From: Muraenolepis orangiensis
Taxonomy: Eukaryota; Chordata; Actinopteri; Gadiformes; Muraenolepididae
Assembly: GCA_027704905.1 (NCBI GenBank)
Contig: JANIIK010000756.1
Coordinates: forward strand, 1 to 64,000
Direction: 5' to 3'
DNA: 64,000 nucleotides
The notes under the pieces: generated by a model
What the model saw: the letters and a program-made list of their open reading frames with translations, nothing else
Database searches by the model: none
Told to the model about the DNA's origin: nothing
Translations under genes and position numbers: made by a program
In this document: in pieces, positions 12,041 through 21,640 of the stretch
How positions within the stretch are numbered: position 1 is the first letter of the stretch
How the letters are laid out: each line of letters begins with the position of its first letter

Positions 12041-12535
12041 GTTATGCCTGCGAGGTTCCCAACCACCCTGGGCTCCATCTCTTCTCCCCCCTACCGTCCG
12101 GTCGTCGGTTCTGCAGCATCCGTACAACGACTACCAGGTTCAAGGATAGTTTGATCCACAGGCAGTGACCTACTGAACTGCTAGGAGTGCTGCCACTATC
12201 ATAACATTGTCATTAACATTACACTGTCATACTTTGCTGGACTCATTACAGTTACTGCACTGTTCTGCACTGAATTCATGATGCTGCTGCACTACTGGCA
12301 CTTTAAAATGCTTTTAAATGCTTTTCTGCACAATTCAACACACACTCCATCAGTGACTTTATAGTCATTTTAATTGTGTACAGTTTTGTTGCAGTACAGT
12401 GTAAGTATAGAACATAGTATAGTATATTGTGTTAAATTGTAGTATAAACTCAAACTGCAGGAGGGAATGGGGAGTAAGCATTCCATTCTACTTGTTGCAT
12501 ATGGCAAATAAAAATCTTCAATATTGAACCTTGAA
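12041..12535 (+). mobile_element. LINE 3'-end fragment
   Basis: The strand reads HPGLHLFSPLPSGRR followed by a basic R-T-T-T-R-F-K-D-S segment. This is the C-terminal signature of Rex1/CR1-like RT ORFs (compare LLPSGRRYRSIK in the intact element upstream). An AT-rich 3' UTR and a CTTGAACCTTGAA tail follow. Copies occur at 19735, 60595 (plus) and 30450, 48620 (minus), all at the same place in the amplicon, so one ancient insertion was duplicated. Confidence 0.7.
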
Positions 12536-13140
12536 TGAAGGAGTAGGTAGGGGTCAGAGGTCATTAAGGAGCAGGTAGGGGTCAGAGTTCATTAAAGAGC
12601 AGGTAGGGGTCAGAGGTCATTAAGGAGCAGGTAGGGGTCAGAGGTCATTAAGGAGCAGGTAGGGGTTAGGGCTCATTAAGGAGCAGGTAGGGGTCAGAGG
12701 TCATTAAGGAGCAGGTAGGGGTCAAAGGTCAAAAAGTAGCAGGTAGGGATAACAGGTCCTTAATAAGCAGGTAGGGGTTAGAGGTCATTAATGAACAGGA
12801 AGGACTCAGGGGTCATAAAGGAGATTGTAGGGGTTAGAGGTCATTAAGGAGCTGGTAGGGGTCAGAGGTCATTGAGGAACAGGTAAGGGTTAGGAGTCAT
12901 TAAGGAACAGGTAGGGGTTAGGGGTCATTAAGGAGCAGGTAGGGGTCAGAGGTCAAAAAGGAGCAGGTAGGGATTACAGGTCCTTAAGAAGCAGGTTGGG
13001 GTCAGAGGTCATTAAGGAGCAAGTAGGTATTAGAGGTCATTAAGGAGCAGGTAGGGGTTAGGGGTCATTGAGGAGCAGGTAGGGATTAGGGGTCATTGAG
13101 GAGCAGGTAGGGGTCAGGGGTCATTGAGGAGCAGGTACAG
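12536..13140 (+). repeat. 28-bp minisatellite of GGAGCAGGTAGGGGTCAGAGGTCATTAA type units
   Basis: About 21 units of roughly 28 bp. The core GGGGTCAGAGGTCA matches a direct repeat of AGGTCA-like half-sites spaced by one base (DR1). Many units have the second half-site intact; variants (GGGTTAGGGGTCA) weaken the first. Homologous arrays sit at the same place beside every PRY-SPRY exon (20236, 30185, 47940, 61065). Confidence 0.85.
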
Positions 13141-13459
13141 TGGAACATATCTTTAATAAATGAACAAGCTGTGCTGCTAAGTTGTTCCCAGCACAAGGAA
13201 ATCAATATTCACTTCATCAGCTCCCAACACAAGGAATTCAATAATCACTTTTTCACCTCACAGCACAAGGAAATCAATATTCACAAATATTGATCCCAAT
13301 ATTATGGATGAACAGAATATCAATCAGGATCCGTGTTAGAAACTCATATCAGAGCCTTTTAGAATGAAAATACACAGAATATCATAGAGGGTGGTTCTAT
13401 ATGTGTGTGTGTGTATTTCTATGTGTGTTTGTGTGTGTGTGTGTGCTCTATGTGTGTTG
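13141..13459. other. 3' flank of gene A with short (GT)n
   Basis: No gene seen. It holds three short variants of an AATCAATATTCAC motif (13200-13290) and a (GT)n tract at 13400-13445 that recurs, in expanded form, downstream of the other copies. No clear AATAAA poly(A) signal sits close to the stop codon of gene A. Confidence 0.6.
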
Positions 13460-15283
13460 CTACACTCGACACAGAGACACTGAGGAACCAAGACCCCATA
13501 ACCCAAACGCAGGGAGGAGGTCCTCCTGGGTGAATGTGGACTGGAAGGTGTGGATGAGTGTCAGTGTGTCTGAGGACCCTCCTCCATCTGGGGACACTCT
13601 GTAGAAGGACAGAGAGCCAGCAGGTCGGTCCACATACACTCCTACTCTGTTAGAGGGGGGGAGACGTATGGCTGTTACTCTACCGTTGTACCAGACAGAG
13701 TAACGATCATCATGACAATAAAGACTCCAGGACTTGTTGTTGAATCCAAGCCAGCTGTCATCACCCACTCCTCTCCTAGTGATTCCTCTGTATGTCACTC
13801 CTATATCAACATTTCCTCCTTTCCTCTCCATCTCCACCTCCCAGTAACAGCAGTCAGTCAGACCCTCTCTACACAACACCTGGGGCCAGGAGTCAAATCT
13901 CTCCGGGTGATCAGGATACGACTCCTCCTCTCTAACCCTCGTCACCTTCCTGTTGTCCTCAGACAGAGAGAGTCCTCTCCCGGCTGTGTTTGGGTCCAGT
14001 GTGAGTTCACACTCATCTGATGGGAGAGAGAACCAAAGACATGATGAGTCTACACAGAAATACTCCTGATGAGGTCATCAAGATATGAGCCGTTTGGAGT
14101 CAGTTCAATAAACCCTTTAGAAATGGGTGGAGCCGTGAATAACCACTGAGGAAGAAAAAGTACTTGATTGGAAAGTACTCTCTTGATTTATAGATAGGAC
14201 ATCATTAAACGCTAGCAGTTGCCAACATTAACCTTGGATAACTACAATTGTGACTTTGATAGGAGAGGTGTTTCTAAGAATTGGTTGCCTAGTTTCTAGG
14301 ACCTAAAGTATGATGAAAATATATATTATATATATATATAATTATAACGTTATAGATTCATTATAATATATTAATATTTATATATTTTATTTATTAATAT
14401 AAACATTATTATATAGTGATATATATATTATTATATAAAATATGTTTATTCACATATATTATTATATATATTTTAGATCATGTTCTGAATATAAAATACA
14501 CATACAAGTATGATTAACAGCATCCTGATTATGATTGTCTAATAATAATAACACTCATAATACTCATCATTAATAAATAATATTGTTACAGTAATAATAT
14601 ATGTTGTATTTTACAGAAGAAGGATTCATTGTGATGGTTATGCATTATGTAAAAGATACCAACCATCATGTATCTTATCAACTATATTAATATATTGATA
14701 AGATACATGATGTCCACCATCATGTTCATTCCCAGTAGGACGTCACCTCCTGCTGTGTGGATGGACTTTCAATCTGAGGAGTTAGTGTGTTGTTGTGATG
14801 ACTCAAACTAAACAGACACTTACACTTCTTTAGAGTCGACCTCAGGACAGGCAGCTTCTTCATCTCCATGTCCAGTGTCTCCTTCAGCTGATCCAGGGAT
14901 CTCCTCAAGGTCCCTGCGTGTGAGTCTATCTTCCCCAGCTGGGCCTTCTTCAGCTCATATTCCTCCTTCAGACGTACAACAGGATGGGACCTGTGGTCCC
15001 CCTCTTCTCCTGGTTCAACACAAGGCTGCTCTTTGACCGGTACGGACCGTCTAAACTCGTCCACCATCTCCGATAAGAGGGTATTGACCCGTAGATCGGG
15101 TCTTGTGCGGAACAGCTCGTTGCAAAGAGGACATTTGAACTGGACCTTGTCCTCCCAGAACGTGGTGATACAGGCTCTACAGAAGTTGTGTCCACATGGT
15201 GTGGAAACTGGACTCTTGAACACATCCAGACAGACGAAACAGGAAAAGTTCTCCTCAGACCAGGAAGATTTAGCAGAGGCCAT
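13460..15283 (-). CDS. Gene A: minimal RING-PRY-SPRY protein (TRIM-derived, B-boxes deleted), 338 aa
   Basis: Two coding exons: 15283-14824 (460 nt) and 14016-13460 (557 nt). The donor is GTAAGT, the acceptor TCTCTCCCATCAG, and the split codon (phase 1) joins ...STLKK to YECELTLDP, as in fish TRIM genes. Start chosen: ATG at 15283 (MASAKSSWSEENFSC), 3 nt after an acceptor TGTGTTCTAG. Residues about 15-58 form a C3HC4 RING (CFVCLDVF, PCGHNFC, CPLC), so E3 ubiquitin-ligase activity is likely. B-box1/2 and most of the coiled coil are missing: CVEP joins GEEGDHRSH directly, and LGKIDSHA joins GTLRRSLDQ, each in frame. The PRY-SPRY domain (residues ~154-338; LDPNTA, ERFD, CYWEVE, YVDRPAGSLSFY) is complete and would bind a target. 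No stop or frameshift. Fish C-IV TRIMs often act in antiviral signalling; that role here is only inferred. Confidence 0.85.
14017..14823 (-). other. Gene A phase-1 intron
   Basis: An 807-bp intron ending in a polypyrimidine tract before CAG. The middle (14320-14620) is very AT-rich. Near the 5' end (about 14669-14707) lies an almost perfect palindrome centred on ATATTAATAT, which is present in the intron of every copy. Confidence 0.75.
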
Positions 15284-15285
15284 TC

Positions 15286-16027
15286 CTAGAACACATTGTT
15301 GAATCAAGTTAGAAAACAACCTTTTTTTTAAACGTATTAAAGTGTTAAAGTGTACTGTAAAGAGAGAGAGAGAGAGAGAGTACTACTACTACTACTACAA
15401 TGACTACTATTCCACTACTACTATTACAACTACTACTACTACTACTACTACCACTACTACCAATACTACTATTACGACGACTATTACTACTATTACTACT
15501 ACTACTACTAACACTACTGATACTAATACTACTACTAACAAGTATTACTACTACTACAACTACTACTACTCAAATTATACTACTACCACTACTACTAAAA
15601 AAAACGATCTTTTAAAAACGTATTAAGGTGTTTAGTGTTTAAACAGTTTAAACAGGTTCTAATGTTCCTATATGTGTATATATCTCTATCTATATGAGTG
15701 ATGGAGTAGCGTAGGGCTTGATATAAACATATAATACACATCTAATACTACATGAACTTAACAATGGTCCACCATCAAAGTGTGTCCGTTGGAACATGCT
15801 CCCTGGTGCAGAACTAACTCTTTGAAGCCCTTGGTCAACACTCACTACTCACCTTAGAACGCTGTCCACCGCTTAGTTGGACAAAGGCTGTGATGAGGGT
15901 TGTTTAACTCAGCGCTTTGTTGCCTAAGACACGAAAAGACACGTCATACTTATTTATCGAGGTGTCTCACATGAACACACACACACACACACACACAGAG
16001 CAACTGTAATAATACTTAGTATACTAA

Positions 16028-16059
<32 letters not shown>

Positions 16060-16945
16060 ATACTACTACTAATACTACTACTAACTATTACTACTACTAC
16101 TACTACAATCCACTACAAATACTACTACTACTAACAACTATTACTACAAATACAAGTACTACTACTACTTCTCGAATTATACTACTACTACAACTACCAC
16201 TACTACTACTTCTAACAACTACTACTACTACAACTACTACTACTACTACTTATAATACTACTACTACTATTACTTATAATACTACTACTACTACAACTAC
16301 TACTACTACTACTACTATCATCCACTACTTATACTACTAACACTACTAATATTAATACTACTACTCCTACTCATAGCTACTACTACTACAACTACTATTC
16401 CACTACGACTATTACTACTACTAACACTACTACAAATACTTATTCTACTACTACTACTATTACTACTACGACGACGACTATTACTACTACTACTACCACT
16501 ACTGATACTACTAACAACTATTACTACTACTACAACTACTACTAATACTACTCAAATTCTACTACTACCACCACTACTAAAAAAAACGATCTATAAAAAC
16601 GTATTAAAGTGTTTAGACAACAGTTTAAAGTGGTTCTAATGTCCCTATATGTGTATACATCCCCACCTATATTCTACTACTACCACTACTACTACAAAAA
16701 ACGATCTTTTAAAAACGTATTAAAGTGTTTAGACAACAGTTTAAAGTGGTTCTAATGTCCCTATATGTGTATATATCTCTATCTATATGAGTGATGGAGT
16801 AGCGTAGGGCTTGATATAAACATATAATACACATCTAATACTACATGAACTTAACAATGGTCCACCATCAAAGTGTGTCCGTTGGAACAGGCTCCCTGGT
16901 GCAGAACTAACTCTTTGAAGCCCTTGGTCAACACTCACTACTCAC
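15286..16945 (-). repeat. Gene A 5'-UTR intron: (ACT)n microsatellites and duplicated leader
   Basis: Between the non-coding exon and the coding exon lie two long imperfect (ACT)n/(TAC)n tracts (about 15376-15600 and 16015-16580) and an (AG)n stretch at 15361-15380. A second copy of the exon-1 end and its donor lies at about 15710-15890, duplicating 16800-16985. Its TATA and CRE part is absent. A ~110-bp unit (AAACGATCTTTTAAAAACGT to CTATATGTGTATATATC) is tandemly repeated at 16575-16790. No coding potential beyond repeat ORFs. Confidence 0.75.
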
Positions 16946-17030
16946 CTTAGAACGCTGTCCACCGCTTAGTTGGACAAAGGCTGGTGTCCTTTCAACTGTT
17001 CTCTCCTCGTCGCGTCTCAAAGAGGAACTG
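16946..17030 (-). other. Gene A non-coding first exon (predicted)
   Basis: The 3' end is set by the donor: minus strand reads GTTCTAAG then GTGAGTAGTGAGTG, so the exon ends at 16946. The 5' end is estimated about 25-30 bp downstream of the TATA-like box and is approximate. There is no in-frame ATG leading to the PRY-SPRY frame, so it is a leader exon spliced to the coding exon at 15285. Confidence 0.65.
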
Positions 17031-17051
17031 TTATCTCCGCGTCGCGTCTTG

Positions 17052-17119
17052 CCTTTTATGCTCCGCTAAGCTTTGTGACGTCATGGGGGGCGGGGCCACG
17101 CGATGACGTCACTTCCGGG
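17052..17119 (-). promoter_or_regulatory. Gene A core promoter: two CREs, GC box, TATA-like box
   Basis: On the minus strand the order is TGACGTCA (17111-17104), GC box GGCCCCGCCCCCC (17097-17085), TGACGTCA (17083-17076) and CATAAAAGG (17060-17052). The two palindromic CRE/ATF octamers start 28 bp apart, and this spacing is the same in copies B and C. An ETS-like CCGGAAGT overlaps the upstream CRE. CREB/ATF binding is inferred from the motif. Confidence 0.75.
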
Positions 17120-17591
17120 CAAACGTAGATGTGTATTATATGTTTATATCAAGCCCTACGCTACTCCATCACTCATATAGATAGAGATATATACACATAT
17201 AGGAACATTACAACCACTTTAAACTGTTGTCTAAACACTTTAATACGTTTTTAAAAGATCGTTTTTTTTAGTAGTAGTGGTAGTAGTAGAATATAGATGG
17301 GGATATATACACATATAGGAACATTACAACCACTTTAAACTGTTGTTTAAACACTTTAATACGTTTTTAAATGATCGTTTTTTTGTAGTAGTAGTGGTAG
17401 TAGTAGAATATAGAGGTCGTGGTAAGCGTAAAGTAATACAGACGGTTTAGAGCATGGTGGTTACTTTATTCAGGCTTGTACTCTCCATGTCATTTGGTAG
17501 TCGCGTGACCGGTAGTCCCGCCTCCGGTCTCATACATCCTGTTAGCTCTATCACAATAAAAGCATAACAGCTAACACCACATCTCACACAT

Positions 17592-17593
<2 letters not shown>
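17120..17593. other. Upstream repeats and LTR-like stretch
   Basis: 17130-17410 holds inverted copies of the ~110-bp leader repeat (CTATATGTG and AACGTATTAAA modules), flanking the promoter on its far side. 17411-17590 is unique. On minus it starts TGTTATGCTTTTATTGTGAT, contains GAATAAAGT, and may be a small solo LTR, but no duplication or internal region supports that. Confidence 0.4.

Positions 17594-17681
<88 letters not shown>
17594..17681. repeat. (GT)n microsatellite
   Basis: About 44 uninterrupted GT dinucleotides. Copies at the same amplicon position occur at 50599-50755 and 59172-59277. Confidence 0.98.
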
Positions 17682-17683
<2 letters not shown>

Positions 17684-18000
17684 CTGCTGGTGTAACCCAA
17701 AAAACCAACCAGGAAACAACACAAGAAGAATCCAAACCAACAAGACTATGAACCATTTTAAAGGAACTTCTCAAGAGTTGCAGTCAGTAATCAATAGTCT
17801 ATAAAGTATCGTCAGAGACTGTGTGTGTCTGAGCTTCTAGTCCTCAGAGCTCTCTGTCTATGGTTCATATGTTAATAAGGTTATTATAGTTCATGACTGA
17901 GTGAAGTCATGGAACAACAGCCTAGAAGAGGTTAGTCTGAAAGGAACTGAACTGGGAGGGGAACTGGACCAACTGGTTCATCATGCTTTGATACCGAGTC
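17682..18000 (+). repeat. Amplicon spacer module (AACCAGGAAACAACACAAGA)
   Basis: A ~300-bp single-copy module lying between (GT)n and the 94-bp satellite. Homologues: 36793-37084, 50276-50590 (minus) and 59290-59575. No coding content. Confidence 0.8.
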
Positions 18001-18410
18001 AGAGATACTGTAGTCAACTCTGATCTGTGATGTATCATCAATATATATCACTAATATATCATCATATATCACTTTATTACAGCAGGAAGAAGACTAAGAT
18101 ACTGTAGTCAACTCTGATCTGTGATGTATCATCAATATATATCACTAATATATCATCATATATCACTTTATTACAGCAGGAAGAAGACTAAGATACTGTA
18201 GTCAACTCTGATCTGTGATGTATCATCAATATATATCACTAATATATCATCATATATCACTTTATTACAGCAGGAAGAAGACTAAGATACTGTAGTCAAC
18301 TCTGATCTGTGATGTATCATCAATATATATCACTAATATATCATCATATATCACTTTATTACAGCAGGAAGAAGACTAAGATACTGTAGTCAGTAGTCAG
18401 TAGAGGAAGT
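18001..18410 (+). repeat. 94-bp AT-rich satellite, about 4 copies
   Basis: ACTGTAGTCAACTCTGATC starts at 18007, 18101, 18195 and 18289, an exact 94-bp period. Copy number differs between amplicon copies (about 2, 4, 3, 3 and 2). Confidence 0.95.
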
Positions 18411-18490
18411 ACTCAGTACATGATGTAGAATAGGTACATTCTCAGTACCAGTGGTGAAGCGTGTCTATCACAACTGGACCTTCTGTAGAC

Positions 18491-18841
18491 CAGGGGTTCC
18501 CAAACTTTTCAGCCCGCGACCCCCAAAATAACAGACTGGAGACTGGCGACCCCCCCCCACTATCACCGTCCGACGGGTCAGGGGGGGGGGGGGTATGTCG
18601 CCAACATTGTGTGTGGCTTTTTTTCAATGATGATACTGTCGTGAATCTGTGGGAATCAGAATTCCTTTATTTGTCACTCACGTTATTATTAACAATAATA
18701 ATAATAATAATACAAATGATAAAAAAGAATAATAATAAAATAAAAAATAAATAAACCTCATGGGTCACATCAAGAGGATTCTGAAATCATCTCGTGACCC
18801 CCCCCCTCGGGGTCCCGCGACCCCCACTTTGGGAACCCATG
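18491..18841. mobile_element. hAT-type MITE with 8-bp target-site duplication
   Basis: Ends are CAGGGGTTCCCAAACTTTTC and the inverted CATGGGTTCCCAAAGTGGG. CTGTAGAC flanks both sides (18483-18490 and 18842-18849). Interior: C/G-rich runs, (TAA)n, no ORF. A related copy at 32717-33069 has the same flanking 8-mer. Both lie in the same host sequence, which starts CAGTGGTGAAGCGTGTC (here about 18449) and is the 5' end of the hAT element at 32675. The nested pair was therefore copied together. Confidence 0.8.
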
Positions 18842-18849
18842 CTGTAGAC

Positions 18850-19235
18850 ACACATCTGGAACATGTCTAACTGGGCCTCGGGGTCCACCAGCAGATAACA
18901 CATCTGGAACATGTCTAACTGGGCCTCGGGTCCACCAGCAGATAACACATCTGGAACATGTCTAACTGGGCCTCGGGGTCCACCAGCAGATAACACATCT
19001 GGAACATGTCTAACTGGGCCTAAAGGTCCACAAACAGGTTATGTTGTTACCTCATTGTCCCTGCAATGTATAGAGGATCAAACAACAGTGTTTTAGATTA
19101 TAATAAGGGTGTTAAAATACACTACAAAAGCTCATCTCTTTTAATTCTCTTTTAAAGCTCATCTCTTTTAATTCTCTTTTAAAGCTCATCTCTTTTAATT
19201 CTCTTTTAAAGCTCATATCTTTTAATTGTCTTTTA
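18850..19235. repeat. Two short tandem arrays (~46-bp x4 and ~24-bp x4)
   Basis: 18860-19035 repeats a unit containing CATCTGGAACATGTCTAACT followed by GGGCCTC and CCACCAGCAGATAACA. 19120-19230 repeats AAAGCTCATCTCTTTTAATT. Neither shows coding potential. Confidence 0.85.
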
Positions 19236-20345
19236 ATTAGCATATTTTCCAACTAAACAGTTGAACTGTGGACTGCCCCCCCTTGCGTTTGATTGGTTGA
19301 GAACTCCCCAGTAGAACATGAGGTCTTAGTGCCCCTGGGACAGGCGTTTACCACCTTGTGCCGTCCTCTGGAGTAGTCTTCTTGTCAACGTCATATTACT
19401 GAAAATACCAACAATTTAAAATGTAACAGACGTACGATCAGATGCAGTTGTACCATTATTTAGTTTTTACTTTTCTAACAATAAGTGGTTGTAATCATTG
19501 ACTTTAGATTAGTCTTCACCAGAGTCAGGATAAAGGACACTACTGCTGGTCAGTACGCTGTTGAGTTGGACACTACTAACATTAAGCGTTTACAGGAGTC
19601 ACAGCTTTTCCCACTTCTCTCATCCATAACCAAATGTAACGTTAACTTAACCCCACAGAGCATATTCAGTTTGTCACTGCATTCATCTTAAAGAGGGCGG
19701 TTGAATGTGTTTACAGTTGCCTGTTATACCTGTTATGCCTGCGAGGTTCCCAACCACCCTGGGCTCCATCTCTTCTCCCCCCTACCGTCCGGTCGTCGGT
19801 TCCGCAGCATCCGTACAACGACTACCAGGTTCAAGGATAGTTTGATCCACAGGCAGTGACCTACTGAACTGCTAGGAGTGCTGCCACTATCATAACATTG
19901 TCATTAACATTACACTGTCATACTTTGCTGGACTCATTACAGTTACTGCACTGTTCTGCACTGAATTCATGATGCTGCTGCACTACTGGCACTTTAAAAT
20001 GCTTTTTAAATGCTTTTCTGCACAATTCAACACACACTCCATCAGTAACTTTCTAGTAATTTTTATTATAATTTTTATTGTGTACAGTATTGTTACAGTA
20101 CAGTGTAAGTATAGTACATAGTATAGTATATTGTGTTAAATTGTAGTTTAAACTCAAACTGCAGGAGGGAATGGGGAGTAAGCATTCAATTGTACTTGCA
20201 TATGGATATTCAAAATATTAAATCTTGAACCTTGAATGAAGGAGTAGGTAGGGGTCAGAGGTCATTAAGGAGCAGGTAGGGGTCAGAGGTCATTAAGGAG
20301 CAGGTAGGGGTTAGGGGTCATTGAGGAGCAGGTAGGGGTTAGGGG
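19236..20345 (+). repeat. Gene-less amplicon copy: 68-codon block, LINE 3' end, DR1 minisatellite
   Basis: The order matches the flank of gene A. The 68-codon block is at 19485-19691, the LINE 3' end at about 19735-20235 (same PSGRR-type frame and CTTGAACCTTGAA tail), and a short DR1-type minisatellite at 20236-20345. The PRY-SPRY exon that should follow is absent, so this is a truncated duplicate. Confidence 0.75.
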
Positions 20346-21640
20346 TATAATAATCACTTTATCAGCTCCCAACACAAGGTAATCAATATTCACTTCATCA
20401 GCTCCCTACACAAGGTAATCAATATTCACAAATATTGATCCCAATATTATGGATGAACAGAATATCAATCAGGATCCGTGTTAGAAACTCATATCAGAGC
20501 TTTTAGAATGTTAATATACACAGAATATCATAGAGGGTGGTTCTATATGTGTGTGTGTGTGTGTGTGTGTGTATTTATATGTATGTGTGTGTGTGTGTGT
20601 ATTTCTATATGTAGAAGCCATTTCACTGTTTAGTATAATTATTAGTTGTAGCTTATTATTGTATTTGATTATTGTATTTGCTTATAAGTATCAGGAGTTA
20701 TTGTTTCCATATGTTGTTTATTATTTTGGTCACTAGGGGGACTTCACACAGGTAGACCTCACTCATTGGTATTTAGGTAGGCTGCTAATGGGGTTATGCA
20801 GGGCACCTGGTGGACATACGGTTTTTACCATCTCGTAGTAACATCTCAGTCAGCTGCTTGAACATGGAATTGTTTGCCTGATCTATTTGGAATAAACGAA
20901 CAACAAAACGTGAGAATCCTTGTGGACAGTGAAACTTCTTTGCCAGCATGCATGATGCGTAAGAGCAGTGTTCTAATGGTGCGCCAAGTATTGGCTTTAT
21001 AGTTACAAGTAACCAGCCAATACATTAAGTAAAAACTGTGTCCTGGGAACATCCGACTTCAAGACAAGAAGCTGTTTTTTTGTGCATGAAGATTCGTTCT
21101 AATGGACTAACTAACATTGGATAAATGTTCGCGTGGACGCTTTCACGGACATTGGAAGCCCAGCCAAAAGCCTGCACGGATGCAACAAACGAACAACAAG
21201 ACGTGGTAAAGGCAAGAACATTGACTGTAGAGCTGTATTGGAAAACGGCGAAACTATTGGAGTTGATAGTCGTGTTTTTCTTGCTACGCGCATAGTTGTT
21301 TGGTGTTGGTGTTTTGGCCATGTAGGCTTGGGAGTTTGAATTTCTCCGCGTTGACTTTCCACTGGCCTCTCATTGGTGAGACCAATGTTTGGCGTGTGGC
21401 AACAGTGTCAACAGCGCCTTTGATGTGCAAATTGATTGGACTGAATGTTTATTGACAACTATTGGAGTTGTTGTTTTTGACGGTCATGTTGTCACTGCGC
21501 GCATTTGCCTGGTGATAATTCAAAGCTCTATAGGGGAGACCTAAGTTTATCAATCCAATGTGCGCTCTTTTCTTTGCTCATTTGTATTGTCACATGAAAT
21601 ATCATATGATATTATATATATGATATATATATGATATTTC
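20346..21640. other. Non-genic interval before array 2
   Basis: 20346-20620 continues the amplicon flank and its (GT)n. 20621-21640 is unique, with short overlapping ORFs on both strands and no domain. AATAAACGAACAACAAAACG near 20890 and a related AACAAACGAACAACAAGACG near 21183 suggest an old element remnant, unassigned. It ends in an AT-rich palindromic stretch (ATATGATATTATATATATGA) next to the array. Confidence 0.45.
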
